Origin: Streptomyces sp. Ru62
GTDB lineage: Bacteria > Actinomycetota > Actinomycetes > Streptomycetales > Streptomycetaceae
Length of the DNA: 64,000 bases
Direction: 5' to 3'
Assembly: GCF_002920615.1 (NCBI RefSeq)
Contig: NZ_PQSU01000024.1
Coordinates: 62,001-126,000, forward strand
The stretch's first letter is position 1; each line of letters opens with the position of its first letter. Shown here piece after piece: positions 1 to 7,617 of this stretch. The notes beneath the pieces are model-generated. The model was given only the letters and a program-made list of their open reading frames with translations, was not told where the DNA came from and made no database searches. The translations under genes and the position numbers were made by a program.

Positions 1-31
1 CGGACGTACGGGTGCGCGCGGGTGCGGTCAT
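1..31 (-). CDS. rocD: 5' end of probable ornithine aminotransferase (partial)
   Basis: Only the first ten codons lie in the window, reading M-T-A-P-A-R-T-R-T-S from an ATG at 31-29. The A of this ATG is the last base of the TGA of the preceding dimethylargininase gene, so the two are translationally coupled. Ornithine aminotransferase normally follows dimethylargininase in Streptomyces, and the S. coelicolor protein, as I recall it, starts with MTAPART. The identity is therefore inferred from context and a very short N-terminus, not from a domain. Confidence 0.5.
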   Translation of the reverse strand, partial: MTAPARTRTS

Positions 32-840
32 CAGCGGATCTCCTGGGTGCAGCACTTGATGCCGCCGCCGGCCTTGTGGAACTCGGACAGGTCGACGGGG
101 ACGGGGACGTAGCCGTGGCCGGCCAGACGTTCGGCGAGCGCTTCCGCCTGGGGCGCGATGAAGACGTTCCGGCCGTCGGAGACGGAGTTCAGGCCGAACG
201 CCATCGCGTCCTCGCGGGTGGCCAGCACCGCGTCCGGGTACAGGCGCTTGAGGACCTCCCGGCTGCCCGGGGAGAAGGCCTCCGGGTAGTAGCAGATGTT
301 GTCGTCGTCGAGGACGAACAGCGCCGTGTCCAGGTGGTAGAAGTACGGGTCGACCAGGGTCAGGCCGATCACCGGGTGGCCGAGGAACTCCTGCGCCTCC
401 CGGTGCGCCTCACGCGTGGTGCGGAACCCGGTGCCGGCGAGCACGTACCGGCCCGTCCACACCAGGTCGCCCTCGCCCTCGGTCACCGACTCGGGCCGGT
501 GGACGTCGAAGCCGGCCGTCTTGAACCAGGTGTCGTAGTGCACCGACTCGGGACGGCGCTCCGGGGCGTGGAACAGGGAGCCGAAGACCCGGCCGCCGAC
601 GACGAACGCCGCGTTGGCGGCGAACACCATGTCCGGCAGGCCGGGGACCGGCTCGACGGAGTCCACGGTGTGGCCGTGGGCCCGGTAGGCGCGGATCAGC
701 TGCTGCCACTGCTCCTGGGCGAGGTCCACGTCGACGGGCTTGTCGGGATGCATCCAGGGATTGATCGCGTACTGGACGGCGAAGTGTCTGGGTTCACAGA
801 CGAGAAAACGCCGGGAACGCGGCACACGACTGTCGGACAC
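31..840 (-). CDS. ddaH: Dimethylargininase / amidinotransferase-fold hydrolase
   Basis: This 269-residue protein of the pentein (amidinotransferase) fold is expected to hydrolyse N-omega-methylated arginine to citrulline and methylamine, or a related guanidino substrate. Family features are the N-terminal FLVCEP-HF stretch, NPWMHP near residue 30, MVFAANAAFV near 70, an active-site His in YFYHLDTA, and the C-terminal nucleophile in GGGIKCCTQEIR (Cys263/264). The start is GTG at 840 with AGGAAA about eight bases upstream. It overlaps the next gene (rocD) by one base and follows an Lrp-type regulator on the same strand, so arginine/ornithine turnover is the likely context. The methylarginine specificity is inferred from family and neighbours. 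Confidence 0.85.
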   Translation of the reverse strand: MSDSRVPRSRRFLVCEPRHFAVQYAINPWMHPDKPVDVDLAQEQWQQLIRAYRAHGHTVDSVEPVPGLPDMVFAANAAFVVGGRVFGSLFHAPERRPESVHYDTWFKTAGFDVHRPESVTEGEGDLVWTGRYVLAGTGFRTTREAHREAQEFLGHPVIGLTLVDPYFYHLDTALFVLDDDNICYYPEAFSPGSREVLKRLYPDAVLATREDAMAFGLNSVSDGRNVFIAPQAEALAERLAGHGYVPVPVDLSEFHKAGGGIKCCTQEIR

Positions 841-864
841 AGAGGGTTTCCTCCGTTTTCCTGT

Positions 865-951
865 GTGTCACTGAGGGGTGACACCACGGTAGGAAGGGAG
901 GAAGACGGGCGACAAGCGAGGAAAGCTGCGCGGTTGCGCAGCATCACTGCG
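865..951. promoter_or_regulatory. Inverted repeats between Lrp gene and ddaH, candidate operators
   Basis: Two inverted repeats lie in the 153-bp gap upstream of ddaH. At 865-884 there is GTGTCAC-N6-GTGACAC, a perfect 7-bp arm pair, ending 24 bp before the ddaH start. At 937-951 there is CGCAG-N5-CTGCG. Lrp/AsnC proteins bind imperfect palindromes of about this size, and the Lrp gene lies next door, so autoregulation or ddaH-rocD control is plausible. Binding is inferred. Confidence 0.45.
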
Positions 952-993
952 TTGTCGCCGGGGCGCACGCACGACTCCTGCGCGCCGGTCCGG

Positions 994-1479
994 TCACTCG
1001 GGCGCCGCGTGGGTGGCGCCGGCTTCCGGGCTTTCCGGGAGCAGGTGGGACAGCACCATCACACTGATCGTCTTCCGGATGAACGGCTCGGCGCGGATCC
1101 GCTCCAGCACCTCCTCGAAGTGCTCCACGTCCCGGGCGCGCACGTGCAGCAGCGCGTCGGCGCCGCCGGTCACCGTCATGGCCGCCGCGATCTCCGGATG
1201 GTTGCGGACGACCTCCGCCAGCCGCCGGGGCGGGGCCGCGCCCTCGCAGTACACCTCGACGTACGCCTCCGTGCGCCAGCCCAGCGCGGAGGGCTTGACC
1301 GTGGCCGTGAACCCGGTGATCACCCCGGTCTCCCGCAGCCGGTCCACCCGCCGCTTGACCGCGGTGGCGGACAGCCCGATCGCGGCTCCGATCTCGGCGA
1401 AGCTGGTCCGCGCGTTCGTCATGAGCGCGGTGGTGATCTGGCGGTCCAGCTCGTCGAACGACGGCGTCCTGCTGTTCAT
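994..1479 (-). CDS. Lrp/AsnC family transcriptional regulator
   Basis: A 161-residue two-domain regulator. An N-terminal winged helix-turn-helix spans about residues 10-55 (FDELDRQITTAL then FAEIGAAIGLSATAVKRRVDRL), followed by an AsnC/RAM ligand-binding domain (about 65-150, with VTGGADALLHVRARDVEHFEEVL). Such proteins form octamers that respond to amino acids. It lies just upstream of ddaH-rocD on the same strand, so arginine or ornithine is a reasonable effector guess. Start is the ATG at 1479. The regulated genes are inferred from position only. Confidence 0.9.
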   Translation of the reverse strand: MNSRTPSFDELDRQITTALMTNARTSFAEIGAAIGLSATAVKRRVDRLRETGVITGFTATVKPSALGWRTEAYVEVYCEGAAPPRRLAEVVRNHPEIAAAMTVTGGADALLHVRARDVEHFEEVLERIRAEPFIRKTISVMVLSHLLPESPEAGATHAAPE

Positions 1480-1516
1480 GCGGGCACTGTAGCCAGCCGC
1501 GCACGCACCGCGCGGC

Positions 1517-1684
1517 TCACGACTGGGTGACCACCAGGGCGAGCGTCAGCAACCCCAGCACCACCCATCCGAACCACAGCCAGCCGTTGCTGCCGAGCGC
1601 GACCGTGTAGGCGGTCACGACGACCAGCCCGCCGACCGTGAGCGCCCCCATCGTCTTGGTGGAACCGTTCGTGGAACCGGGCAT
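1517..1684 (-). CDS. Small membrane protein (55 aa), unknown function
   Basis: A short polar N-terminus (MPGSTNGSTKTMG) is followed by two hydrophobic stretches, about residues 14-30 and 33-52, the second rich in Trp and Leu. I chose the ATG at 1684 because an excellent ribosome site (GAGGAGGG) sits 6-7 bases before it; the open frame extends further upstream to 1897 but without a site and with shadow-like composition. Small two-segment proteins of this type are common and uncharacterised in Streptomyces. It is on the same strand as the CtaG-like gene, 92 bp downstream of it. No function is proposed. Confidence 0.75.
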   Translation of the reverse strand: MPGSTNGSTKTMGALTVGGLVVVTAYTVALGSNGWLWFGWVVLGLLTLALVVTQS

Positions 1685-1776
1685 CGCGACACCCTCCTCA
1701 TGGTCCGTCCACGACCATGGTGCCCCGGTTCGCGCCCGGACGGGACAGGTGCGGCCGGTCCCGGCGCGGGACGAGG

Positions 1777-2727
1777 CTAGCCCTCGCGCGCGTTCAGCGA
1801 GGCCAGAAAGGCGTTGTACGCCTCCAGCTCCTTGTCGCCGTCCCGGTCGGCGGCCCGGTCCTTGCGCTTGGCCTGCCGCTGCTCGGAGCGGTACCACTGG
1901 AACAGCAGCGCGATCAGCACCAGCACCGACGGGATCTCGCTGAACGCCCAGGCGATGCCGCCCGCCGCGCTCTGGTCGGACAGCGCGTCGATGCCCAGCG
2001 AGGCGGGCGGGTGCTCGAAGGTCTCCACCATCGGCGTCGACGCCATCATCAACGCGATGCCGAAGAACGCGTGGAACGGCATGCCCGCGAACAGTTCCAG
2101 CATCCGCATCAGGTAGCCCGGCCGGTGCGGGCCCGGGTCGACGCCGATGATCGGCCAGAAGAACACGACACCCACCGCGAGGAAGTGCACCATCATCGCG
2201 ACGTGCCCGGTCTTCGAGCCCATCAGGAAGTCGAACAGCGGGGTGAAGTAGAGGGCGTACAGGCTCGCGATGAACAGCGGGATGGTGAACGCCGGGTGGG
2301 TGATGATCCGCATGTACCGGCTGTGCAGCAGCATCAGCAGCAGCTCACGTGGACCCTTGCGGCCCTTGCCGGCGGTCGGCAGCGCGCGCAGCGCCAGGGT
2401 GACCGGCGCGCCGAGCAGGATCAGGATCGGCGACAGCATGCTGATCACCATGTGCTGCACCATGTGCACGCTGAACATGACCATGCCGTAGTCGTTCAGC
2501 CTGGTGCACATCACCAGCGCGATGGTGAGCACGCCGACGACGTACGAGACGGTACGGCTCACCGGCCAGGCGTCCCCGCGCCGCCGCAGCCGCACGACAC
2601 CCCAGCCGTACAGGGCCAGACCGGCCAGGCAGGCGATGAGGAAGAAGGGGTCCGCCGACCATTCGAGCCCTCGCCCCAGCGTGAACGGCGGCAGATCCAT
2701 GGTCATGCCGTGCCCGCTGTGATCCAT
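1777..2727 (-). CDS. Cytochrome c oxidase assembly protein, CtaG (caa3) family
   Basis: This 316-residue polytopic membrane protein begins with a His/Met-rich stretch (MDHSGHGM), continues with about seven transmembrane segments, and ends in a charged cytoplasmic tail (SEQRQAKRKDR...). The HMVQHM motif near residue 100, the YFTPLFDF stretch and the conserved histidines after VHFLAVG match the caa3_CtaG family, which helps place copper in cytochrome oxidase. No oxidase subunits are nearby, so it is probably a stand-alone paralogue. It is on the same strand as pfkA but is separated from it by a strong hairpin, so it should have its own promoter at 2728-2790. Family assignment is good; exact role is inferred. 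Confidence 0.85.
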   Translation of the reverse strand: MDHSGHGMTMDLPPFTLGRGLEWSADPFFLIACLAGLALYGWGVVRLRRRGDAWPVSRTVSYVVGVLTIALVMCTRLNDYGMVMFSVHMVQHMVISMLSPILILLGAPVTLALRALPTAGKGRKGPRELLLMLLHSRYMRIITHPAFTIPLFIASLYALYFTPLFDFLMGSKTGHVAMMVHFLAVGVVFFWPIIGVDPGPHRPGYLMRMLELFAGMPFHAFFGIALMMASTPMVETFEHPPASLGIDALSDQSAAGGIAWAFSEIPSVLVLIALLFQWYRSEQRQAKRKDRAADRDGDKELEAYNAFLASLNAREG

Positions 2728-2797
2728 CCGGCGGCTCCTGGTTCGTGGGGGTTGAGCGGTGTCTGTCCACAGCTGTCTGTGTCCGCACCAAGAGTAG

Positions 2798-2833
2798 AAC
2801 CGGCCCCGGTCACCGCGGTGACCGGGGCCGGTT
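2798..2833 (-). terminator. Perfect 36-bp palindrome after pfkA, terminator
   Basis: Arms read AACCGGCCCCGGTCACCG and its exact complement, centred at 2815/2816, with no unpaired loop beyond the minimal turn. It starts 22 bp after the pfkA stop codon on the minus strand. There is no T-run, which is normal for Streptomyces terminators. Confidence 0.8.
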
Positions 2834-2855
2834 TGTCCTCACCCGGACCAGTGGG

Positions 2856-3881
2856 TCAGAGAACGCACTCCGCCTCGTCGTACCGCTCCGCCGGTACGGT
2901 CTTCAGCGTCTCCACGGCCTCCGCCAGTGACACCATGACGATGTCGGTCCCGCGCAGCGCCGTCATCTTGCCGAACTCACCCCGGTGCACGGCCTCCACC
3001 GCGTGCCAGCCGAAGCGGGTCGCCAGCACCCGGTCGTACGGCGTCGGCGTGCCGCCCCGCTGCACATGCCCGAGGATCACCGGCCGGGCCTCCTTGCCGA
3101 GCCGCTGCTCCAGCTCGACCGACAGCTGCCGCGCGATGCCCGCGAAGCGCTCGTGGCCGTAGACGTCCTTGCCGCCCTCGTCGAACTCCATGGAGCCGGG
3201 TCGCGGCTTGGCCCCTTCCGCGGCGACCACTATGGCGAACCGCTTGCCCGCCTCGAACCGCTCGCCGACCTTCCTCGTCAACTCGTCGATGTCGAAGGGC
3301 CGCTCCGGCACGACCACGGCGTGGGCACCGGCCGCCATGCCGGAGTGCAGCGCGATCCAGCCGGTGTGCCGGCCCATGACCTCCACGATCAGCACCCGCT
3401 GGTGGGACTCGGCGGTGGTCTTCAGCCGGTCCAGGGCCTCGGTCGCCACGGTCACCGCCGTGTCGAAACCGAAGGTGACGTCGGTGACGGCGATGTCGTT
3501 GTCGATGGTCTTGGGCACGCCCACGATCGGCAGACCGGCGTCCGACAGCAGCCGGGCCGCCTTCAGCGTGCCCTCACCGCCGATCGGGATGATCGCGTCC
3601 AGGCCGAGTTCCGCGACATGGCCCCTGGCCCGCTCCACGCCGTCCCGCAGATGCTCGGGGCGGACCCGGGAGGAGCCGAGGATGGTGCCGCCGCGCGCGA
3701 GGATGCCGCCCACGGCGTCCAGGTCGAGCTTCAGATAGTCGCATTCCAGGAGGCCCTTCCAGCCGTCCCGGAAACCGATGACCTCGTCGCCGTGGTCGGC
3801 GACGGCGCGGTGCACGACGGACCGGATGACGGCGTTCAGGCCGGGGCAGTCGCCGCCGGACGTGAGGACACCAATGCGCAT
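2856..3881 (-). CDS. pfkA: 6-phosphofructokinase
   Basis: The 341-residue enzyme phosphorylates fructose 6-phosphate to fructose 1,6-bisphosphate in glycolysis. The N-terminus MRIGVLTSGGDCPGLNAVIR carries the GGDxPG phosphate-binding loop; GGEGT (near 102-106) has Gly where PPi-dependent enzymes carry Asp; PKTIDNDI supplies the catalytic Asp; MGRHTGWIAL and GHVQRGGTPTPYDR are sugar-phosphate sites. The combination of PKTIDND with a GG-x-G-T loop is typical of the actinobacterial group that includes the ATP-dependent S. coelicolor enzymes, so ATP use is the better guess. A perfect hairpin follows the gene. Streptomycetes carry several pfkA copies; which one this is cannot be settled here. Confidence 0.95.
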   Translation of the reverse strand: MRIGVLTSGGDCPGLNAVIRSVVHRAVADHGDEVIGFRDGWKGLLECDYLKLDLDAVGGILARGGTILGSSRVRPEHLRDGVERARGHVAELGLDAIIPIGGEGTLKAARLLSDAGLPIVGVPKTIDNDIAVTDVTFGFDTAVTVATEALDRLKTTAESHQRVLIVEVMGRHTGWIALHSGMAAGAHAVVVPERPFDIDELTRKVGERFEAGKRFAIVVAAEGAKPRPGSMEFDEGGKDVYGHERFAGIARQLSVELEQRLGKEARPVILGHVQRGGTPTPYDRVLATRFGWHAVEAVHRGEFGKMTALRGTDIVMVSLAEAVETLKTVPAERYDEAECVL

Positions 3882-4082
3882 AGCCCGAAATACCTTCTCA
3901 ACGTGGGCCCGGTAACCGGACCACGATGTCCGGCGGATTCCCGGTCACCCTACCGGCGTGAGGGGGTGGCTCCGTAGCGGGCGTCCGCCTGCTGGACGCG
4001 CCCGCACATGTGAGCGGACGGACCGTCAGGCGGGCCCGCCACGAGCCTGCCGGACCACACTGAAATCCGGCTGAAGAACGGG

Positions 4083-4811
4083 TTACGCGGGCTGCTGCGC
4101 AGCCGCGATGCGCTCGTTGCGGAGCGCCTCGTACCAGCGGTCGTCGATCGGCGGCAGCGCGTTGACGTCGAGCGCCAGCTTCAGCAGCAGGTCGGCGATC
4201 TGCGGGTTGCGGGCGAGGACCGGTCCGTGCATGTACGTACCGAAGACGGTCCCGTTGTACGCGCCCTCCGTGCCGTCCCCGGTGCCGTTGCCCTTGCCGA
4301 TCTGCACCCGGGCGAAGGGGCGGGCCGTGGGGCCCAGGTGGGTGACGCCCTGGTGGTTCTCGAAGCCGGTCAGCTGGGGGAGGCCGAGCTGCGGGTCGAT
4401 GTCGGCCAGCACGTCACCGACGCACCGCTCGCCCTCGCCGCGCACGGACACCACGTCGAGCAGGCCGAGGCCCGGCTCGCGCTGGCCGAGGTCGTTGATG
4501 AACTCGTGGCCGAGGATCTGGTAGCCGGCACAGACCGAGAAGACGATCGCGCCGTTCTCCACCGCCCGGTGCAGATGCCCGTCCCGGCGCAGCCGCTCGG
4601 CCGCGAGCCGCTGCGGACGGTCCTCGCCGCCGCCGATGAGGTAGATGTCACCGGAGGTCGGGATCGGCTGGTCGCTGCGCACGTCGAGGCGGGCCACGTC
4701 CAGGCCCCGCTGCCGGGCCCGGCGCTCCACGACGAGCGCGTTGCCCTGGTCGCCGTAGGTGCTCAGCAGGTCCGGGTAGATCCACACCAGCCGCAGTTGG
4801 TTGTCGCTCAT
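4083..4811 (-). CDS. gatD: Lipid II isoglutaminyl synthase, glutaminase subunit
   Basis: GatD is a class I glutamine amidotransferase-like subunit that supplies ammonia to MurT for amidation of D-Glu in the lipid II stem peptide. The 242-residue sequence has the nucleophile elbow VFSVCAGYQILGHEF (Cys94), the GGGEDRPQ loop near 60, the FENHQGVTHLG segment typical of GatD, and the catalytic His in FGTYMHGPV (His195). The canonical third acid of the triad is not evident, as in characterised GatD. It lies 29 bp after murT on the same strand, the usual order, forming a two-gene operon. Confidence 0.95.
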   Translation of the reverse strand: MSDNQLRLVWIYPDLLSTYGDQGNALVVERRARQRGLDVARLDVRSDQPIPTSGDIYLIGGGEDRPQRLAAERLRRDGHLHRAVENGAIVFSVCAGYQILGHEFINDLGQREPGLGLLDVVSVRGEGERCVGDVLADIDPQLGLPQLTGFENHQGVTHLGPTARPFARVQIGKGNGTGDGTEGAYNGTVFGTYMHGPVLARNPQIADLLLKLALDVNALPPIDDRWYEALRNERIAAAQQPA

Positions 4812-4840
4812 GAGGTGATCGCCCTTCGAGGATCAGAAGA

Positions 4841-6079
4841 TCAGTTGCCGACGCGGCGGCGCAGGTCCTGGAACGCGGTGTAGTTCGCGATGACCTCGAT
4901 CCGGCCCGGCGGGCACATCTGCACGGCCTGGTCGAGGTTGTCGCAGACCTGGAAGTGCTGGTTGGCGACCTCCAGACGGACGGCGAGGTCCAGCTTCCGG
5001 TCGCCGATCACGAAGATCGGGTGGCCGGTCAGCCGGGTGTAGTCGACGTCCCACAGCCAGGAGGTGTCGGTGCCGTCGGCCCCCCGCGCGTTCACGGACA
5101 GGATCACCGGCGCGGGCGGCGGGTCGATCAGGGAGAACGTCTCCAGCCAGCCGGCCGGGTTCTTCGCCAGCAGCAGCCGGAGGTCGCGGTTCTGGAACTG
5201 GACAACGTCGTACCGGCCGGCCACCGCCTGCACCTGGTACATCCGCTCCAGGGCCACCTGCGGCGGCACGCCGAAGACGGCGGCGACGGCCGCGGAGGAG
5301 GCAGCGTTCGCCTTGTTGGCACGGCCCGGCAGCTGGAGGTGGATCGGCCAGGCGGACCCGTGCGGGTCCAGCACATGGTCCCCGGACAGCGCCCAGGTCG
5401 GCGTCGGCCGCCGGAACCCGCACTCACCGCAGAACCAGTCGTCACCCGGGCGCTGCATCACGCCACCGCACGACGGGCAGGACCAGGCGTCGTCCTTCCA
5501 CATCTGCCCGGCCGCGACCCAGATCACATTCGGGGACGACGACGCGGCCCACACCACCAGCGGGTCGTCGCAGTTGGCGACGATGACGGCCTTGGAGCCG
5601 GCCAGGCCCTCCCGCCAGTTCTCGGCGAGCATCCGGGTCTCGGCGGCGCGGTCGAGCTGGTCACGGGAGAGGTTCAGCAGGGCGATGCACTTCGGGCTGG
5701 TGTCCCGGGCCACACCGGCCAGGTACTTCTCGTCGACCTCGATGACGCCGAACTTGGCGTCCGAGCCGCCCGCCAGGGCGGAGGTGATACCGGCCGGCAT
5801 GTTGGCGCCGAGCGCGTTCGACACGACCGGGCCCGCGGCGCGCAGCGCCTCGGCGATGAGCCGGGTGGTCGTGGTCTTGCCGTTGGTCGCCGACACCAGG
5901 ACGACGTCCAGGTTCTGGGCGAGCCGGGCGAGCAGGTCGGGGTCGAGTTTCAGTGCGACCCGGCCACCGATCACCGATCCGCTGCCGCGCCCCGCGGCCC
6001 GCGATGCCGCAGCGACCGCCTTGCCCGCGGTCACGGCCAGCTTGGCCCGCGGCGTGAGCGGGTCCGAGTTGCCTGCCAT
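4841..6079 (-). CDS. murT: Lipid II isoglutaminyl synthase, Mur-ligase-like subunit
   Basis: This 412-residue protein combines an N-terminal region, a Mur ligase central domain with the P-loop LVSATNGKTTTT (about 61-72), and a C-terminal DUF1727 domain. A Cys4 zinc-ribbon insertion (C201-x2-C204 ... C217-x2-C220) is visible, as in characterised MurT. It activates the alpha-carboxylate of D-Glu in lipid II with ATP and passes it to the ammonia delivered by GatD. Start is ATG 6079. The downstream partner gatD follows in the same direction; 122 bp separate murT from the divergent def gene. Confidence 0.95.
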   Translation of the reverse strand: MAGNSDPLTPRAKLAVTAGKAVAAASRAAGRGSGSVIGGRVALKLDPDLLARLAQNLDVVLVSATNGKTTTTRLIAEALRAAGPVVSNALGANMPAGITSALAGGSDAKFGVIEVDEKYLAGVARDTSPKCIALLNLSRDQLDRAAETRMLAENWREGLAGSKAVIVANCDDPLVVWAASSSPNVIWVAAGQMWKDDAWSCPSCGGVMQRPGDDWFCGECGFRRPTPTWALSGDHVLDPHGSAWPIHLQLPGRANKANAASSAAVAAVFGVPPQVALERMYQVQAVAGRYDVVQFQNRDLRLLLAKNPAGWLETFSLIDPPPAPVILSVNARGADGTDTSWLWDVDYTRLTGHPIFVIGDRKLDLAVRLEVANQHFQVCDNLDQAVQMCPPGRIEVIANYTAFQDLRRRVGN

Positions 6080-6201
6080 CAGTTCTCGATCCTCCTTGCG
6101 TACGCGCCGCGCCTGGGGCCATCCGGCAACGTGGTGTGAACCTCAGCCTATCGAGATCCATTCCCACACCCGAATCCCGGCCCAGGCCTTGAGCGGCGGG
6201 C

Positions 6202-6786
6202 ATGAGCGATACGAACCGTACCCTTGCCGCCATGCGACACGGTTCCATTCCGGGCGCCCACGGGCGCGTCCGGCCCCTCACCCTGCTCGGCGACGCGGTA
6301 CTGCGCGAGCCCTGCCGGGACGTCACCGACTTCGGCCCCGGCCTCGCCGCCCTCGTGGAGGACCTGTTCGCCACGATGTACGCGGCGCAGGGGGTGGGCC
6401 TGGCCGCTAATCAGATCGGGGTCGGTCTGCGGGTGTTCGTGTACGACTGTCCGGACGACGAGGACGTGCGTCACCTGGGGCACGTGGTGAACCCCCGGCT
6501 GGTGGAGGCGGACGGTGTGGTGGTCCGCGGTCCCGAGGGCTGCCTGTCGCTGCCGGGGCTGGAGGCGGGAACCGAGCGCTACGACCACGCGGTGGTCGAG
6601 GGCTTCACGCTGACCGGCGACCCGGTCACCCTCCACGGCACCGGTTTCTTTGCCAGATGCTTGCAACACGAGTGCGACCACCTGGAGGGCCGGGTGTACG
6701 CGGACCACCTCACGGGGTGGCGGAAGCGGCGACTGCTGAGGCAGGTCTCCAGAGCTTCCTGGAACCGGGTGGGCGCGCAGGCCTGA
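6202..6786 (+). CDS. def: Peptide deformylase
   Basis: The 194-residue metalloenzyme removes the formyl group from nascent N-termini. All three family motifs are intact: GVGLAANQ (64-71), EGCLS (112-116, metal ligand Cys114) and HECDHLEG (metal ligands His156 and His160, catalytic Glu157). I used the ATG at 6202; an in-frame ATG at 6232 (MRHGSIPG) is possible and would remove a poorly conserved ten-residue leader. Streptomyces carry several def genes, and this one, away from fmt, is probably a secondary copy. It ends 16 bp from the convergent TetR gene. Confidence 0.95.
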   Translation: MSDTNRTLAAMRHGSIPGAHGRVRPLTLLGDAVLREPCRDVTDFGPGLAALVEDLFATMYAAQGVGLAANQIGVGLRVFVYDCPDDEDVRHLGHVVNPRLVEADGVVVRGPEGCLSLPGLEAGTERYDHAVVEGFTLTGDPVTLHGTGFFARCLQHECDHLEGRVYADHLTGWRKRRLLRQVSRASWNRVGAQA

Positions 6787-6802
6787 GGGGCGCGGGGGCC
6801 GT

Positions 6803-7447
6803 TCAGAACCCCGGGCCGCCCACCCTGTCCCCGGCCGCGGCCAGGCGACCCCACAGCAGGTCGGCGAGAGACCGCACCAACTCGGCGCGGGAACAGGGCC
6901 GTTCCCCCAGCCACCAGTCCCCGGCGGCGTGCATCATCCCGACGATCCCATGTCCCCACACCCGTGCCAGCTGCTGGCTCTCCGGCCCGAGGTCCACCCG
7001 TTCCTCGATGACCTGGGCCAGTTCCTCGCCCATCCGCCGCAGCAGTGGAGCCGAGTGCTTGCCGACGTCGAAGCCCTGGTCGCCGCCGGTGCTCCCCTCC
7101 GCCGGATGCATGAGGAACCGGTACACCTGGGGTCGCGCCTCGATCGCGGCGAGATAGGTGTCCAGCGTGGACTCGACCCGCTCGCGCCGGTCGACCGGCG
7201 CGTCCAGCGCCGCGCGCAGCGATGCCAGCAGCGCGTCGGTGTGCCGCTTGGCCAAGGCCGCGTAAAGACCGCCCTTGTCGCCGAAGTGCCGGTAAAGGAT
7301 CGGCTTCGTGATACCCGCTTCCGCCGCGATCGCGTTCATCGACGCCTGCGGGCCGTCGCGCAGCACCACCCGGTCGGCGGCCTCCAGCAGCTCGCGCCGT
7401 CGGCGGTCGGCGGACCGCTGCTGATCGGTCCGCTGCGTGGTGTCCAT
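6803..7447 (-). CDS. TetR family transcriptional regulator
   Basis: The 214-residue protein has an N-terminal TetR helix-turn-helix (about 12-58: RRRELLEAADRVVL, then MNAIAAEAGITKPILYRHFGDKGGLYAAL) and an all-helical ligand domain. It is divergent from an acyl-CoA dehydrogenase gene, and a TACCGATCGGTA palindrome sits in the shared promoter region, so acyl-CoA-responsive repression of the dehydrogenase and of itself is likely. The regulon and ligand are inferred from position. Confidence 0.9.
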   Translation of the reverse strand: MDTTQRTDQQRSADRRRRELLEAADRVVLRDGPQASMNAIAAEAGITKPILYRHFGDKGGLYAALAKRHTDALLASLRAALDAPVDRRERVESTLDTYLAAIEARPQVYRFLMHPAEGSTGGDQGFDVGKHSAPLLRRMGEELAQVIEERVDLGPESQQLARVWGHGIVGMMHAAGDWWLGERPCSRAELVRSLADLLWGRLAAAGDRVGGPGF

Positions 7448-7543
7448 GTGCTCTCCCCACCCGTGCTGATTCGGTGACGCCTGCGCAAACTAACACTGAC
7501 CGGGCCCCCGACATCGAACGGGCAGCCGAGGCGTCATCGGCGG

Positions 7544-7591
7544 TTGACTTTTCCTACCGATCGGTAACACACTCGGGTTACCGTAAGTAAC
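7544..7591 (+). promoter_or_regulatory. Promoter with TetR-type operator for acyl-CoA dehydrogenase gene
   Basis: A TTGACT -35-like box (7544-7549) is followed by the perfect palindrome TACCGATCGGTA (7555-7566) and then by GTTAC-N5-GTAAC (7577-7591). ACCGATCGGT is a typical TetR-family half-site pair, and it overlaps the region between the -35 box and the expected -10. The divergent TetR gene is the obvious candidate to bind it. Binding is inferred. Confidence 0.6.
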
Positions 7592-7617
7592 ACCGCACCA
7601 CCGCAGCTGGAGGGGAC

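Noticed and set aside
1517..1897. Extension of the small membrane protein gene to 126 residues
   Set aside because: The added part has shadow composition and the ribosome site clearly marks the internal ATG at 1684.
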